64,000 nucleotides of DNA, from NCBI GenBank assembly GCA_030549775.1, contig CM060177.1, positions 45,100,244 through 45,164,243 on the forward strand, given 5' to 3'. The translations under genes and the position numbers were made by a program. Origin of the DNA: Tamarix chinensis (lineage: Eukaryota > Streptophyta > Magnoliopsida > Caryophyllales > Tamaricaceae). Below the pieces are notes generated by a model. It ran no database searches. It was not told the origin of the DNA and saw only the letters and a program-made list of their open reading frames with translations. Below, piece by piece: positions 12,101 to 23,401 of this stretch. Each line of letters starts with the position of its first letter. Position 1 is the first letter of the stretch.

Positions 12101-14198
12101 TCCCTATATACAAGTAAAATTCCTAAAATGCCCCTAGGGCTCATATTAGCATTATTTCTACTACATGTGGCCATATTTACTTATCATGGCATGTAGATGC
12201 ACCTAATATCATTATTAACAATAAAGCTCCCTCTCTTAACCACCATTTCTACACATGTCACATTTCATACAGTATTGCATGCCTTTTATTCTATCTTCCA
12301 ACATAACATCACAAATCATGAGATGCTTAACAACACATAATATACACATAAACACATACCAAAACCCTAATGCACTAACATATGTAAATTCATACATTTT
12401 AGTAGGGTATAATGGCTACCTTATTTCCAACAATAACCAAACTTTACCCCTGTTTAAAAGTTTAAGCTTTGATTAGTAAAAATTACACCTATAATAATAT
12501 CACAATTAGCATCTTAGTTGTAGATAATTAAAAGAATAATTTTTTTTATCAAAAAGGGCTTATTAAATACCATTATTACTAACTATATTATACCTCAAAA
12601 TTTGATGAAATCAACCTAGAATATATAGCAACACTCACGTTGCATGGGCAGCATGAGCTGCATGCATGAAAAGAGGGGAGAATGGGAGGAAGGGGAAGCT
12701 TGGACAAAGGGGGAGGATGGTCTTGAATAAGGGATTTGAGGGAGTGTTGCAGGGGATTTAGGGTAGGGGTTGGGTGTAGGAGGAGTGGTAGGGTGTAGGT
12801 GGTAGCTTGGGGTTAGAGAGTAACAACTCTTTGTGGCGAAGATGACGACGATGGGGGCTAGAAAGTAGGTACAAAGAAGGTAAAAGGAGAGGAAGAAGGG
12901 AAAAAAGAAGAGGAGAAAGGAAGAGGTTGCTAGAGGATTTTGAGCAAGGTGAGGTAGAGAGGTGGTAGGGGATGTCAGGTGGTTAAGGGGTAGTTTCGGA
13001 AGCGGTGGAAGAGGGGGAATGGTCGTAGCAAGGTGGCGTGTAGGGAGGAAGGTTGAGAGGAGAAAAGAAGGAAAAAGAAGAGGGAGTTGGCTGTAGGTGG
13101 AGGGATTAGGCTACTAGGGGTGGTGTAGGGTGGAAGTAGGGGAGGCAGGGGAGTTAGTGTGGTGGTCGGTTGAGTGGTGGAGATAGTGGCTAGGGCCTAC
13201 GAAGTAAAAGAAAGGGATAAGAAGAAGAAGGAAAGAAAGAGGGACCAGTAGGGGAGAAAGAAGGCTCAAAGAGGGGAGAGATGGGGCAGAGGGGAAGAAG
13301 AGAATGATAAGAAAAAGAAGAGGGACGGGAGGAGGCAGGCCCGGTTGTACAGAGCAGGTGGGTGTAGGGGGGTTGCAAGCGGTAGGTAGGGAGACAAGGA
13401 GAAGGGAGGAGAAAGGGGAAGGGGAAAGGGCATGTGGGAAGGGGTTGTAGGGCTGTGCATGGTTGAAAATGGAAGGAAAAAGGGATGAGGGAGGGAAGGT
13501 GGGTGCAGGCCTGGTTGTAGGTGGGAGGTGCAAGCATAGAAGAGGGGGCTGTTTGGCTTGACATTGGGGAGGAAGAAAGAAGAACAAAAGAAGAAGAAAG
13601 GACATGCTAAACGGGGGAGAAGCAATGGGCGGCAGGCTAGTTCGCTCGAGGGAGAGGAGAAAAAAAGGAGAAGTTGGGCTCACCCAATGAGGGTAAAGAA
13701 AGAATGGAAGGGGGAGAGACACATACTAGGCTGACCTAGCGGGGATGAAGGAGAGGGAAAGAAGAGGAAGGGAATAGGTTATGGCCCAATAGGGAAAAGA
13801 TGAGGGAGGTGGCTGGTTGGCCTAAGAAGGAACAGAAGAAAGAAAGAAAAAGGAAAAATGAGGGAAAACAGAAGGAGGAAGGAAAAGGGAAAAGGGGAAA
13901 AGAAAAAAAATAAAATAATTTTTAAAGTTAGGATTAGGAATTGGTTAAATGAAAAAAAAATATATTTATTAAATTAATTTATTCAAAATTAAAGTATTAG
14001 TTTAAGAGGAAATTTTAGTAAAAATATGGGTTTGGGAATTTTTTAAATGAAATGAGTATGACAAAATAATAAAATATTTATTTTAATTTATTAAATAATC
14101 CTATCCATTTTTATAAATCAAAGGTCCACAAAATAATTACATTAATAAATTAAGGGTTAATTATTAAATTTTATGTTGTGAAATTTTTGGGTATTATA
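9196..14198 (-). mobile_element. Giant solo-LTR-like element, copy 1
   Basis: A 5.0-kb non-coding unit flanked by GAAGG at 9191-9195 and 14199-14203. The plus-strand ends are TGTGACACCCCCAAAATTT and AAATTTTTGGGTATTATA, roughly inverted. The pol frame on both sides (YRCTVEEAKEL to the left, GLPPK and IEHAICLMP to the right, minus sense) joins across it, so it is a clean insertion. From the left it contains a conserved hairpin (9282-9327), CCACTATTATAGCTGGTGG-type units (about 9860-10250), a 29-30-bp tandem array (11390-11995), a purine-rich kilobase (12660-13900) and an AT-rich end. No gag, pol or PBS is present. Sense is assigned minus by analogy with copies that have a TATA box. Confidence 0.82.
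11390..11995. repeat. 29-30-bp tandem array in copy 1
   Basis: About twenty degenerate units of the type CTTACTTATAAAATTACC then AAATTACCCTT. The same short motif appears in copy 2 (28360-29545) and inside the longer units of copy 5 (44140-45130), at the corresponding place in the element. Confidence 0.85.
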
Positions 14199-14203
14199 GA
14201 AGG

Positions 14204-15932
14204 TCAATTAGGTAAAGATATACTAGGCATTAAGCATATAGCATGTTCTATTACTCTTTTAGGTGGTAATCCTAGTGGTAAGTCATTAGAAAATATATCT
14301 TTATATTCATCAATAAGCTCATCTAATTAAGGATTTTATCCCCTTGTAGGGATTCCTTGATAATCATAGCATAGCAAATACCTTTTTCCTTAATGTATTC
14401 TATCATAGCCTTATCGTGTAAAAATAAACTATTTGTATTTTCGAATGTTATCATTATCACACTTAGAAGGTTTAAGTTTATACTTTTTATTATCTTTTTC
14501 AACAAGATATTCATTATTAATAGCATTATGAATAGCACATAGATCATATTACAATGGTATATCTAATAAGATTCCACATGCATCCATAGGTAAAGCATCA
14601 TATAGCACATCGTCATGATAATTACCAATTTGAAAAGAGATTAGGTTTTTTTTTTGCCTTTACTCCTTTGTTCTTGTTAAGATATTGAAGAGAATAAGGC
14701 TTTGGATGTGGTTTTGTCTCCAACCCCAATTCTTTCACCATCCTTTATTAGCTATATTTGTACACAATCCACTATCAATGATAAATTGATAAACTATATC
14801 TCCCACTCTTCCTTTAGTCTTGAAGATCTTCCCTTATTGATTAGGCTACTCATTAGCTTGCACTTGAAGTAATCTTTTGAACATATAAAAAACATTACCT
14901 TCATCCTCTGACTCACTTAAGAAAATTTCATTTAACTTAACTCAGGGTCTTCATCATAAGTCTCCAAATCTTTAATTTCTTGTATAGATAATACTCTTTG
15001 GTTGGGACATTCTCTAGCAAATTGTCCAAATCCTCAGCACTTAAAGCATTACTTTGTAGATAATTCATTGACCTTATCCTTTCCCTTCTCCTCTTGATTT
15101 ATTCTCAACATTTGTAGAACTTGAGGTACCCACCCCATACTTAGTAGCTTAAGTACTTGGGTAGTAATTTGTAGAAGAAGTACTTTGCTTGGCATGAGGC
15201 TTATTAGATTTGATTTGCTTTTCAAATCTCAAAGATAGCGTAATCATATCATCAAGAGAATATATAAACAAGTTTTAACTTTATCTTAGATCATTATGCT
15301 AATGCCACCTAGAAATCTAGCACATGTTTGTTCCTTTCTCTCATAAATGTCATATATAAGTGGTAACCTCTCGAATTCTATGACATATTCTTCCATACTT
15401 GAAATCCTTGTCTAAGAGTAGTCAACCTAATGCAATTATCTTGCTTATACTATTTAGGTATAAATTTTCTTCTCAAATGTTTCTTAAGCTTATCCCAATA
15501 TTTGATTTTTAGATTTACCCTCTCTCTAGTTCTCTTCAAATTATCATACCATATCCTAGCAAACTTCTTAAACTTAAGAGTAGCTAATTTACACTTTTTC
15601 TCACCATGATAATCCTTGAATTAAAAAATAGCCTATAACTCATGTAACCACTCAAGTAATAACTCAACATCAAGCTTACCATAAAAAAAATCAAGAAGAT
15701 CAAGTTTAATACCTTTATCTTCTTTATGATTATGCCTTCATTGATGATCATACTTCCTTCTATTACTTCCACTACCTTGTGACTCTTCTTCATACTCTAC
15801 GCATAAGTTCAAATGCTTTCCATGTTCTAGATTGATTGACTTTACAACACTTCCCATTCGATCTCCTAATAACTCCTTTTGTTCTTGCAAATTTTGCACC
15901 GAATCCTGCTCAGCAAAGAAAGAATCCATCCT
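14204..15932 (-). pseudogene. Chromovirus gag and protease remnant
   Basis: The 5' coding part of the minus-strand chromovirus. Gag starts near 15929 (MDSFFAEQDSVQNLQEQKEL, then NRRKYDHQ), followed by FKKFARIWYDNLKRTRE (capsid core) and a zinc knuckle at about 15000-15050 reading CFKC, stop, GFGQFARECPNQ, where the usual His is Gln. The protease to RT linker follows (14323-14547: MIEYIKEKGICYAMIIKESL). The same blocks occur at 50400-51431 and 55780-56080 in the plus-strand element, so both belong to one family. Stops and frameshifts are frequent. Confidence 0.87.
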
Positions 15933-16943
15933 TTGAAATTAAGTTTGTATTTCAAAATTTTTTTGAATTTAAGTATTTATTTATACTATATTGATTGAGA
16001 GCTTTTATATTGCTGCAAAAATAGCTTGAAAATTTGGCTCTCCCTCCATTCCAACTTTCTAACACTTAATAAAAGATTAGTAATCCTTAAGGTTCAGTTG
16101 GAACCCGAATCACTCAAGGGTTTCCTTTAGTTTTTTTAAGTTGGTTCTTGTAGAAATTTTATATTCCAGTGATTCAAGCACACAACCATCAATCAATATT
16201 ATCACATACACAAATAAATCAAAACACTTTACACGTTTCCTACCAAATTCTCAATATAAAATTCAACAAAAATCAACACTAATCATTTGACAATTTCTAA
16301 CAAAGTTTATGCATGTATTCTATGTTCTAATATGCAATATGTCTAATGAAGATTTGAAACACTATCCTTTATGTATTAGGTATATGAATTTCACAAACAA
16401 TCGGTCCAAATAATGGACTACAAACCACTTATAATTTAATAAACTAAAATATACATATGACACAATCTTCAACCACATAAATGCCAACTAGGGTTAAAGA
16501 GTTTATTCGGTTTTCATGCATTTAAACTACCATTTAAGGGTTTTTTTTTTCTTCATACAAATATATCTTAATCACATAATGCATAACAAAATCAATTTCA
16601 CACAAGTATCACATAGAGGGAATTTTCTCCTTCAAATTACTCGACACACATTACATGTAACCATCATCTTTAATTCTGTTATTAGCATGTCAATGTTCAA
16701 GATTCATTTCAAGATCACCATAACTCTTATTCTAATCACATATTCGATCTTCACATTCAACCATCCAAGATAAATCCCATGCATTCAAGAATTCATGGAA
16801 AGCAATCAATATTCAAAGAATCAAAGCAAGAATCATTAGAAACCTCTATTTCACGTCGAAAGAAATGTGTTTGCTTGATTTTATTCCAAGACATGTCTTC
16901 CTTCACTTGTGTCAAACCAAATTTGTGCTTTGATACAAAAAAT
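15933..16943 (-). other. Chromovirus leader with PBS
   Basis: Untranslated leader between the 5' LTR and gag. The minus strand just after the LTR end reads TGTATCAAAGCAC (about 16927-16939), close to the initiator-Met tRNA primer site TGGTATCAGAGC. No coding frame is supported in the rest. Confidence 0.7.
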
Positions 16944-17739
16944 TGATGTGTAAGATAATGGATGATTTATCTTTCACAAATGAAGGATCTTTGTGTTTGG
17001 TTTGTAGAACAACAATGTCGACCAAAGTAGGAAGAAAGTGGATAATACGGACGATTCAAATGCAACATTCAATTAGAAGGTTTTGATCTTCTCCAAAATC
17101 AAAAGAATTCTAAAGAGAATACGCTATTTTCTCTATAAAATAGTTCCTAAAAATCACTTAAGATTAACCTCACTTGAAGAGAAAGTAGTACGATAGAATG
17201 GCTAAGAGTTTTCAACTCAAAGTTCTTTCATTTCATCAAATGATCGATTGAATTACTATCATCACCGAATGTACAAGTGTATATATATATATATATACAT
17301 ATGAGGCTAAGCCTAACCCCCATTAATTAATCCCAAATAACCGTCCTAATTAATAAAAATTTAAACCAACACTTATCCATATGGTATATATAATGAGTTA
17401 CAATTACAAAGACAAGATATTATAAAACTTTCATAAAATATCAAAACTACATAAAACCTAATCATAATAATACATTGAATAATCACACTTCATGTCTTGT
17501 AGCTTTATCTTCCATACAATTTTGTGGCCCCTGCATTGTCATTATCTTGTACACTATATATCATTGGTCAAGTCTTCTTCTTGCAAACATATGTAATACC
17601 TAAAAAATAACTTAATGAAATATTATTAGGGTTATTATAAAAGCGTTTAAGATTTTTAAGAACAATTGGAAACACCTCCAAATATGCAAGCTCTTGTCCT
17701 TTAACATGAGAAGAATGAGACAAAGATGCTCTTACATCA
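16944..17739 (-). repeat. 5' LTR of the minus-strand chromovirus
   Basis: 796 bp, ending CTTACATCA at 17739 and followed by the target duplication TCTTA. It includes a short (AT)n run at about 17279-17299 that is shorter in the partner LTR, so the two LTRs have diverged since insertion. Confidence 0.88.
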
Positions 17740-17744
17740 TCTTA

Positions 17745-18610
17745 TATCATCAAAATCAATTCCCCATACATAAGGAGCCTCGATTACATAATTATAGCTA
17801 AAACTCTAACCTTAAGGAGGAGTCATACGAGAAGATGGTAAGGGAAATAGATTGATAATGGTAAATGAACTCGGATTAAGAGTGGATTGTGTTTTCCACC
17901 TTTTTTAATTTTTTGGAAATAGAATAGAGGAAGAGAAATCAATGAAGAACAAGGAGTCAGACAGGTTGAAGAGCAATGGCATAGAGGAATCCATATCACT
18001 AGAAGAGAGAGAGAGAGAGAAGGGAGGTAGAAGCTGACAGATAGAAAGGGGTGGTAGGTTTTGGGGGGAAAAACACAAAGAGGGTTTAAAAAGAGAACGG
18101 GTTGGGTCGTTGGTTTGGGCTTACCTCAAAACTTAGTTTAACCCAAAAGGAGGGAATGATAAGTTTAAAAATAATAGATCATCCAAGATCATTTAGGCCT
18201 AGGGGCAGTGATTGGGTCATACCTCTACTAGCCTAATGGACGAGGGGATTGACCTTCTACCCTTAACCGAGTATAATATTGATGGATTTTTAAAAACAAT
18301 ATCATTGGTGGCCACACACACACCCCTACAACTTACTAATATCCTATTGCAATAATAATAATATTGGGATAATTATGAGCCTGATAACTTCTAAACTATA
18401 CTGTTTAGAAATTACAAAAAATAAATACTAGATGATTCTTCATGCTTCAAGCTTCTCCTTTAATCTAGTTATCCAACTTTCCAAATTTCATCCCAAAATT
18501 AAGCTCGATCAAGAAGATAACTTTCATAACATAAAATAAAACAAGCATTAGTAAATATAAGCCATATCTGAATATTGATAGAAAAATTACGGAATCTGAG
18601 GTCTGTTTCA
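17745..18610 (-). repeat. 5' LTR of the outer element, right piece
   Basis: Matches 3616-4450 of the intact outer LTR, beginning TATATCATCAAAATCA and ending CTGTTTCA. The duplication CATCA follows at 18611-18615. Confidence 0.82.
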
Positions 18611-18615
18611 CATCA

Positions 18616-19320
18616 CTTGTAAGACACGGGATACTCAGTTTTATACAATAAAGTTAGTAATTTTGTATAATATTGTGTGTTTTTAACTTGGTAATTTTAA
18701 TTTATATAAATTTAAATGTAGTTTTAGTTTCGTATAATAAAGTGAGCAGTTTTGTATAATAAAATGGATAATTTTGTATTATAAAAGAGATATTTGTTAA
18801 ATCGAAAACTCCATAATTTATACGAAAATTGGATGAATTAAATACTTTAGAATTTATATAAAACTATTTATGTATCTATACGAAATTGTTTTGCTTCATT
18901 ATACGAAATTAAGTGTACCATGGAAGAACACATGTCCGACAAAAATTGACAAGTCAAAAGCTATAAACTTTATGCAAAACTACTCAATTTATTATACCAA
19001 GCTATTATTAAATTTATATGAAACTAAAATTAGGTTTGTTAAAAACTTTAAAATTTGTGGAACTCTTCGCGTCTTCGGATGACCACATAACCATATGGCG
19101 ATTGGGGCTGTGATAGAATTAGGGGCTGGAATAGAAGTAGGGGGTACAAATGGAGTCCCTGGCGGGCACCAAACTGAAAAAGCAACCTTTGATTAATACT
19201 CTATTCACCAACCTACTTCGCACACCCAAAACTTGATTTTTGACGTGATCTTAATCTCACCATTTCAATCCATCGCATAGAATTAAGTTCCTTGATCTTC
19301 GCTTCCTCTTCCTCCAAGAA
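18616..19320. other. AT-rich region upstream of the bHLH gene
   Basis: From about 18640 to 19070 the words TTTTGTATAATAAA and their inverted form TTATACGAAA recur, giving a loosely palindromic stretch that may be a decayed MITE; I could not find clear ends. The remaining 200 bp up to the promoter show nothing recognisable. Confidence 0.4.
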
Positions 19321-19330
19321 AATATATAAT
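19321..19330 (+). promoter_or_regulatory. Candidate TATA box of the bHLH gene
   Basis: AATATATAAT lies about 180 bp before the start codon and about 70 bp before the upstream ORF. The spacing is plausible, but the surroundings are AT-rich, so this is a weak call. Confidence 0.3.
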
Positions 19331-19388
19331 TGAAATTTGTTCGGATTAATTCCTCGATCCTTCAATTTCAACCCCTAGCTCGATCGAA

Positions 19389-19439
19389 ATGGTGGTCATG
19401 TTCAATTGCTCACGACCTGCAGCAAGGCCTTATGCCTGA
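19389..19439 (+). promoter_or_regulatory. Upstream ORF in the bHLH leader
   Basis: A 16-codon frame plus stop (starting MVVMFNCSRPAARP) ends 61 bp before the bHLH start codon. If the leader includes it, ribosomes would meet this AUG first (context GAAATGG), which usually lowers translation of the main frame. Whether the transcript starts upstream of it is not known from sequence. Confidence 0.4.
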
Positions 19440-19500
19440 AATTTCTTCAAGAATAATTGAGCTTTCTCCAATTAATTAAGAAGGTGGTGGGCCAGTACTG

Positions 19501-21375
19501 ATGTTGCGCAGGGATCATCAGGAGAGGGGATCAGAGTTCGCTCCGTCGACCAAGACACCTGGTGGCTTACAAGAAAAGGAAGAGATGTCTACAGATGCCG
19601 TACTACTGAGGATTTCTTCTGCATCTAACTCTACTCCTCACTGTGAAGCAGAAAGGAGGAGGAGACAGAGAATTAACGGTCATCTTGCTACTCTTCGTTC
19701 TCTTCTTCCTTGTTCTGGGAAGGTACGCAGATAGATAGATATAATTAACGAATAGTAGTTAGCTTGTAACTGTGTTTATGATCATATATGAGTAGTTGCT
19801 TGCTAGAATCAATTGGAGAAGTTTTGATTGAAGACGTTGGCTTACCCGGAGTCATGTTGGATTAAGTGATGCCGGCTGTATGTGGCTTCATCGTACATGT
19901 AATAATGACGTAATCTGGATTTCATCTCTCACATTTCTAAAAGATTAAAAAAAAAAAAACTAACTATTTATATTGATAGCATTGATGAATCTATCTTAAT
20001 TTCTCAATTAACTTTGGGAATTTAATTAGTTTATCAAACACAGCCTTAATTGTTCTTCATGCAATGCTCAGGGAAAATATATTGTTAGTTTTTTTTTTTA
20101 TTTAATTGTCAAAAGTTTATCTTGTCGTTAGCAATCAACTTTCAGCTTTTCTGTTTTTTCCTTTTTTTTAAATAAGAAACTTTTCTCAATAACATATACA
20201 AATATTGTAAGGAGAAAATTAGTTTACAACCTATTTAAATTAAACTATTTAAAGTTAAATAATTTATTTAATATTTAGTTTATTTTTTTTGTGTCCAATA
20301 CATATGTATATATAAAAAATATTATCTGTATATTTGTGTATAATTAGATGTACATATTAATATAATTATATGTACATAATATTTTATACTTGAAACTAAA
20401 TATTTTAGGACCGTTTTAATTTTTATTTTATTCGAGAGATTAATTTTTCCTATTATAAGGCTTAAACTAAACCACGTCTAATTCTGGCAGCCTACAAATT
20501 TTATTACTTTTTCTCGATTATTATTACATGCCCAATGGTCAAAAGGCACCTCTGACCTGACCGATGTTTCAATTTCTTTTGGTCACTTTAGTTACTAACC
20601 AAATATTCAAAACATTAATATATAAGACTAGGGAAGCTAGTACTAGGTACCAATTCTTATGTGGATTGATACTTGATAACCAGTTTGGTCCGCTCGTTCA
20701 CTTGACTCTTGCGGCAGTTGTCGGCTAGTAAATTCAACTCCGATTATTTATTTATTTTGTCAAAAATAAAAAAACGCACAACAGCAAAGGGTAAAAAATA
20801 TCAATTTAATTTCAGTCGACATGTACGCGCGATATAGGCACGCTAATTTTATCTAATTACTTAACGTTGATCGAATTAATATATTCATCTCTATTTCTAA
20901 TTAGATGGACAAAGCCACACTGCTAGCTGAAGTTATCAACCAAGTGAAAGTTCTAAAGAGCCATGCAACAGAAGCGAGCAGAGGTTTGGTCATACCAATA
21001 GACAAAGATGAAGTAACGGTTGAAACAGTTGCAGATCATACGGATTCGTCAGTAGTGAAGGCATCAATCTGCTGTGATTACAAGCCCCATCTCATACCTG
21101 ACATACGACAATCCATGGCTTCCCTACATTGTCCGATACTGAACACAGAAATTTCGACCTTGGGAGGTAGAGTTAAGATCGTGCTTGCTGTCGGCAGGTG
21201 CAAGGTCGACATGCCCCGTGCTGGGAGCGATGATGAGGAGGCGGACAACAGGCTAAGGAGTTTGGTACATGATGCTCTCCGTTCAATCGTTGATAGCATC
21301 TCGATCAGCTCGCTACATCATTTCTTGCCTAAGACACAGCTTCATGAGAACCAGAGGAGGAAGCCGCAGTCTTAG
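19501..21375 (+). CDS. bHLH transcription factor with ACT-like C terminus, two exons
   Basis: Exon 1 is 19501-19722 and exon 2 is 20905-21375, joined in phase 0 by a 1182-bp intron with GTACGCAG at the donor and CTAATTAG at the acceptor. The product is 230 residues. The bHLH domain starts at about residue 47 with HCEAERRRRQRIN: His47, Glu51 and Arg55 are the E-box-binding residues. Helix 1 is about 56-69 and helix 2 begins at MDKATLLAEV (75 on). Residues about 124-172 (SICCDYKPHLIPDIRQ, EISTLGGRVKIVLAVGR) fit the ACT-like dimerisation region. This matches the plant AtbHLH30/32/51/106/107 group, nuclear DNA-binding regulators. The ATG is the first after an in-frame TAA at 19477. The frame is intact, the only intact host gene seen here. 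Expression and exact targets cannot be told from sequence. Confidence 0.92.
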
Positions 21376-21376
21376 T

Positions 21377-21591
21377 TTGAATCTTCAAGTGGGTTGTCTT
21401 TTTTAAATACTGCGCAGTAATGTACGTGCATGTTTGCACAAATTAATAGCATCGGTTAGTAAGGAAATAGACGGCGGTCGGAAATATGTATAGACAGTAG
21501 TTATAGAACTGTCATGTACGTGGTTCAAAACACCACGGTATATAACCAAATAATTATAAATAAAAAAATGCTTAAAAAATTGTGAAAAAAA
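21377..21591. other. 3' flank of the bHLH gene
   Basis: Probable 3' UTR and flank. AATTAATAGC and AATAATTATAAATAAA are possible polyadenylation signals, but none is decisive. No other feature is seen. Confidence 0.4.
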
Positions 21592-21776
21592 TTAGACCGC
21601 AATTGGAGACTCAAATCATTGTGTAAAGTTAGACGACGATTGTATTATTCATTCATAGTCTAATCCTTCCCTAGGTGCTTAAAAAATTACAGAAAGGAAT
21701 AGACGACAATTGAAACTTAAAACCGTCACCTATAGTTAACTTTACACCATAGTTATAAGCTCCAATTGCCACCTAA
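21592..21776. repeat. Foldback MITE-like inverted repeat
   Basis: The left arm 21592-21630 (starting TTAGACCGCAATTGGAG, ending GTGTAAAGTT) is the degenerate inverse of the right arm 21738-21776 (ending CCAATTGCCACCTAA), about 28 of 39 positions matching. GACGACRATTG words recur inside. It is a small non-coding foldback element about 220 bp after the bHLH stop codon. The superfamily is uncertain. Confidence 0.55.
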
Positions 21777-21860
21777 TCATTCTCTATCTTTAAATCTAAA
21801 TTGTTCTGAGTGAGCTGCATAAGGCAGTTTTGGCCTTGCTACAATTTCCTGAATTAAAAA

Positions 21861-22142
21861 TAGGAGTGTGCATCGAGCAGCATCCGACCCAACCCAAAGA
21901 TTCGTTTTTAACTAAACTACAACCTAAAACCTATACCGACTTAAAAATGGGCTATATTTGGACATGAAATGTAAAAATCAAGTCAAACCCAAATTGAACC
22001 TATTTTAAAATTTACCCTATTTTGACTTAATTAGTTTTGAAACAAACCCTCTATTGATCTTGTTTCAACCCTATTTCGATCCAACTTTGAAATTCAACCT
22101 TGTTTTCATCCAAATTTTGACACCAACTTGGACTTTATAAGT
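21861..22142. repeat. Degenerate GACCC/TTGACC repeat, possible hAT MITE end
   Basis: Begins ATAGGAGTGTGCATCGAGCAG and continues with CGACCCAACCC and many TTTGACT and AACCC words. This resembles TAGGGGTGTGCA-type plant hAT MITEs. The far end would lie beyond the large insertion starting at 22148 and I could not find it. Confidence 0.35.
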
Positions 22143-22621
22143 TCATCGATAACACCTCCAATTTTACTATTTAAAATTTTTATTCTACGAAAGCATTAGT
22201 TATAAAAATAGTGGATATTACTGCCACACCTAATATAAGTTTGACATCCTCTACCATTATTATGCTAAGTGCTAAGACTAAACCTTTGTCTACTTAAATT
22301 AAAAATACAATTATAAAGATAAGAGTGGAAAGGGAGTCAAAATAACTGAACATCATTCCAAATAAACCAACTATCAATGGTTACAAAATATAGTAAAAAT
22401 AAAATACATAAGATAATAAGAGTTTAGAATCGTCTGGATCAAAGGATGTTGGGTGAACCTTCGAACAGTTCTAACTCTTGACCCATAAAAGAAGTCATTA
22501 GACCTTACCTTAAAATAGTCATGTAAGGTAATGATTTCCCATTGAATAGGTAAGGTACTATGAAATGAAACCCATCAATACTACCGGGGTTATATATTGA
22601 TTAACCCATTATACAATTAAA

Positions 22622-22856
22622 TGTTTATATAAATGATTATCCTATTTTCATTAACGTATGTATAATTAAATGTTTTATATCATATATTATTGTGATATCT
22701 TTTATATAAATAATTATCATGTACTGATTAACCCATTATACAAAATTAATATAAAATGCCTACATGGAACACATAAAAGATATCACAATAATACATGATA
22801 TAAAACATTTAATTATACATACGTTAATGAAAATACGATAATCATTTATATAAACA
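22622..22856. repeat. Near-perfect 87-bp inverted repeat
   Basis: Arms 22622-22708 and 22770-22856 are reverse complements with about three or four mismatches and a 61-bp spacer. Just outside and inside the left arm the phrase TTAACCCATTATACAA occurs twice (22605 and 22728 areas), so the arm arose by a local inverted duplication inside copy 7. Transcribed, it would form a long hairpin RNA. Confidence 0.85.
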
Positions 22857-23029
22857 CATACCACCAAGGTCATATACTATTCATGCTTATTCATCTAAAA
22901 TTAACTAAAACTTATTAATAAAACAACCAAGAGATGCTCTTTGTAATGTAATTAGAAACAACATCATCATCAAATCATAACCATAGTCACAAAGCTCATT
23001 ATGAATACCAGCAAACCTCATAGCATCAT

Positions 23030-23165
23030 AGGTAGGTACAAAGGCTGCTACCGAACCATAGGTAGGTAAAAAGGCTGCTACAAAACTACAAGTAGGTACA
23101 AAGGTTGCTACCAAACCACAGGTAGGCACAAAAGCTACTACCAAACCATAAATAGGCACAAAGAT
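23030..23165. repeat. 30-bp tandem repeat in copy 7
   Basis: About five units of AGGTAGGTACAAAGGCTGCTA then CCAAACCAT. Related words in inverted orientation occur in copy 5 (about 45890-45960). Confidence 0.85.
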
Positions 23166-23401
23166 TATTACCGACCAATCAAATAATCACTTCGACTCAA
23201 TAATAATCATTTCTATTTTTTATTTACTCGAGGGGATACAATAATTACCCAGAGATATAGAAATACACTGGCCATACCAGCGCATAAGCTATCATGGTAC
23301 CCTCCCAACCATCCAACCTAGAGGCATACAAGTTTTCTAATCATACTAGCACACAAGGTCGCACAATGATGCATATAAGATCCAACTTGGGTCATACTAG
23401 G

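Larger units (their letters stand above)
6388..17739 (-). mobile_element. CRM-like Ty3/gypsy chromovirus, minus strand
   Basis: A complete but inactive LTR retrotransposon with LTRs at 6388-7186 and 16944-17739, ends TGATGT..ACATCA, and a 5-bp duplication TCTTT/TCTTA. In minus order it carries PBS, gag with zinc knuckle, protease, RT, RNase H, integrase and a C-terminal extension running into the 3' LTR. A 5-kb LTR-like element (9196-14198) interrupts pol. The CRM assignment is inferred from the RT block [20 protein letters not shown], integrase wording and the frame entering the LTR. No chromodomain alignment was possible, so another chromovirus lineage remains possible. Many stops are present. 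Confidence 0.85.
3485..18610 (-). mobile_element. Gag-only gypsy-type element (outer), split by a later chromovirus
   Basis: Two related LTRs in the same orientation bracket this unit: 3485-4450 and a copy split into 6239-6387 and 17745-18610. The outer 5-bp duplication CATCA is present at 3480-3484 and 18611-18615. LTR ends are TGAAACA on the plus strand and TGTTTCA or TGTGTCA at the far side. The proper interior is only 4451-6238 and contains a gag fragment but no RT or integrase, so it is internally deleted or non-autonomous. The polypurine tract AAAAGAAGGGGGG lies just inside the 3' LTR (minus sense). The 5' LTR was later broken by the element at 6388-17739. Confidence 0.78.

Noticed and set aside
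9196..14198. Interpretation of the 5-kb units as DNA transposons because of their inverted ends
   Set aside because: The 5-bp duplications, TG..CA-type ends, TATA box and lack of any transposase fit LTRs better; kept as an alternative only.
6388..18610. A single element with a 1.7-kb LTR at 16944-18610
   Set aside because: The two halves match separate LTRs at 6388-7186 and 3485-4450 in the wrong order for one LTR, and the TCTTT/TCTTA duplication shows nesting.
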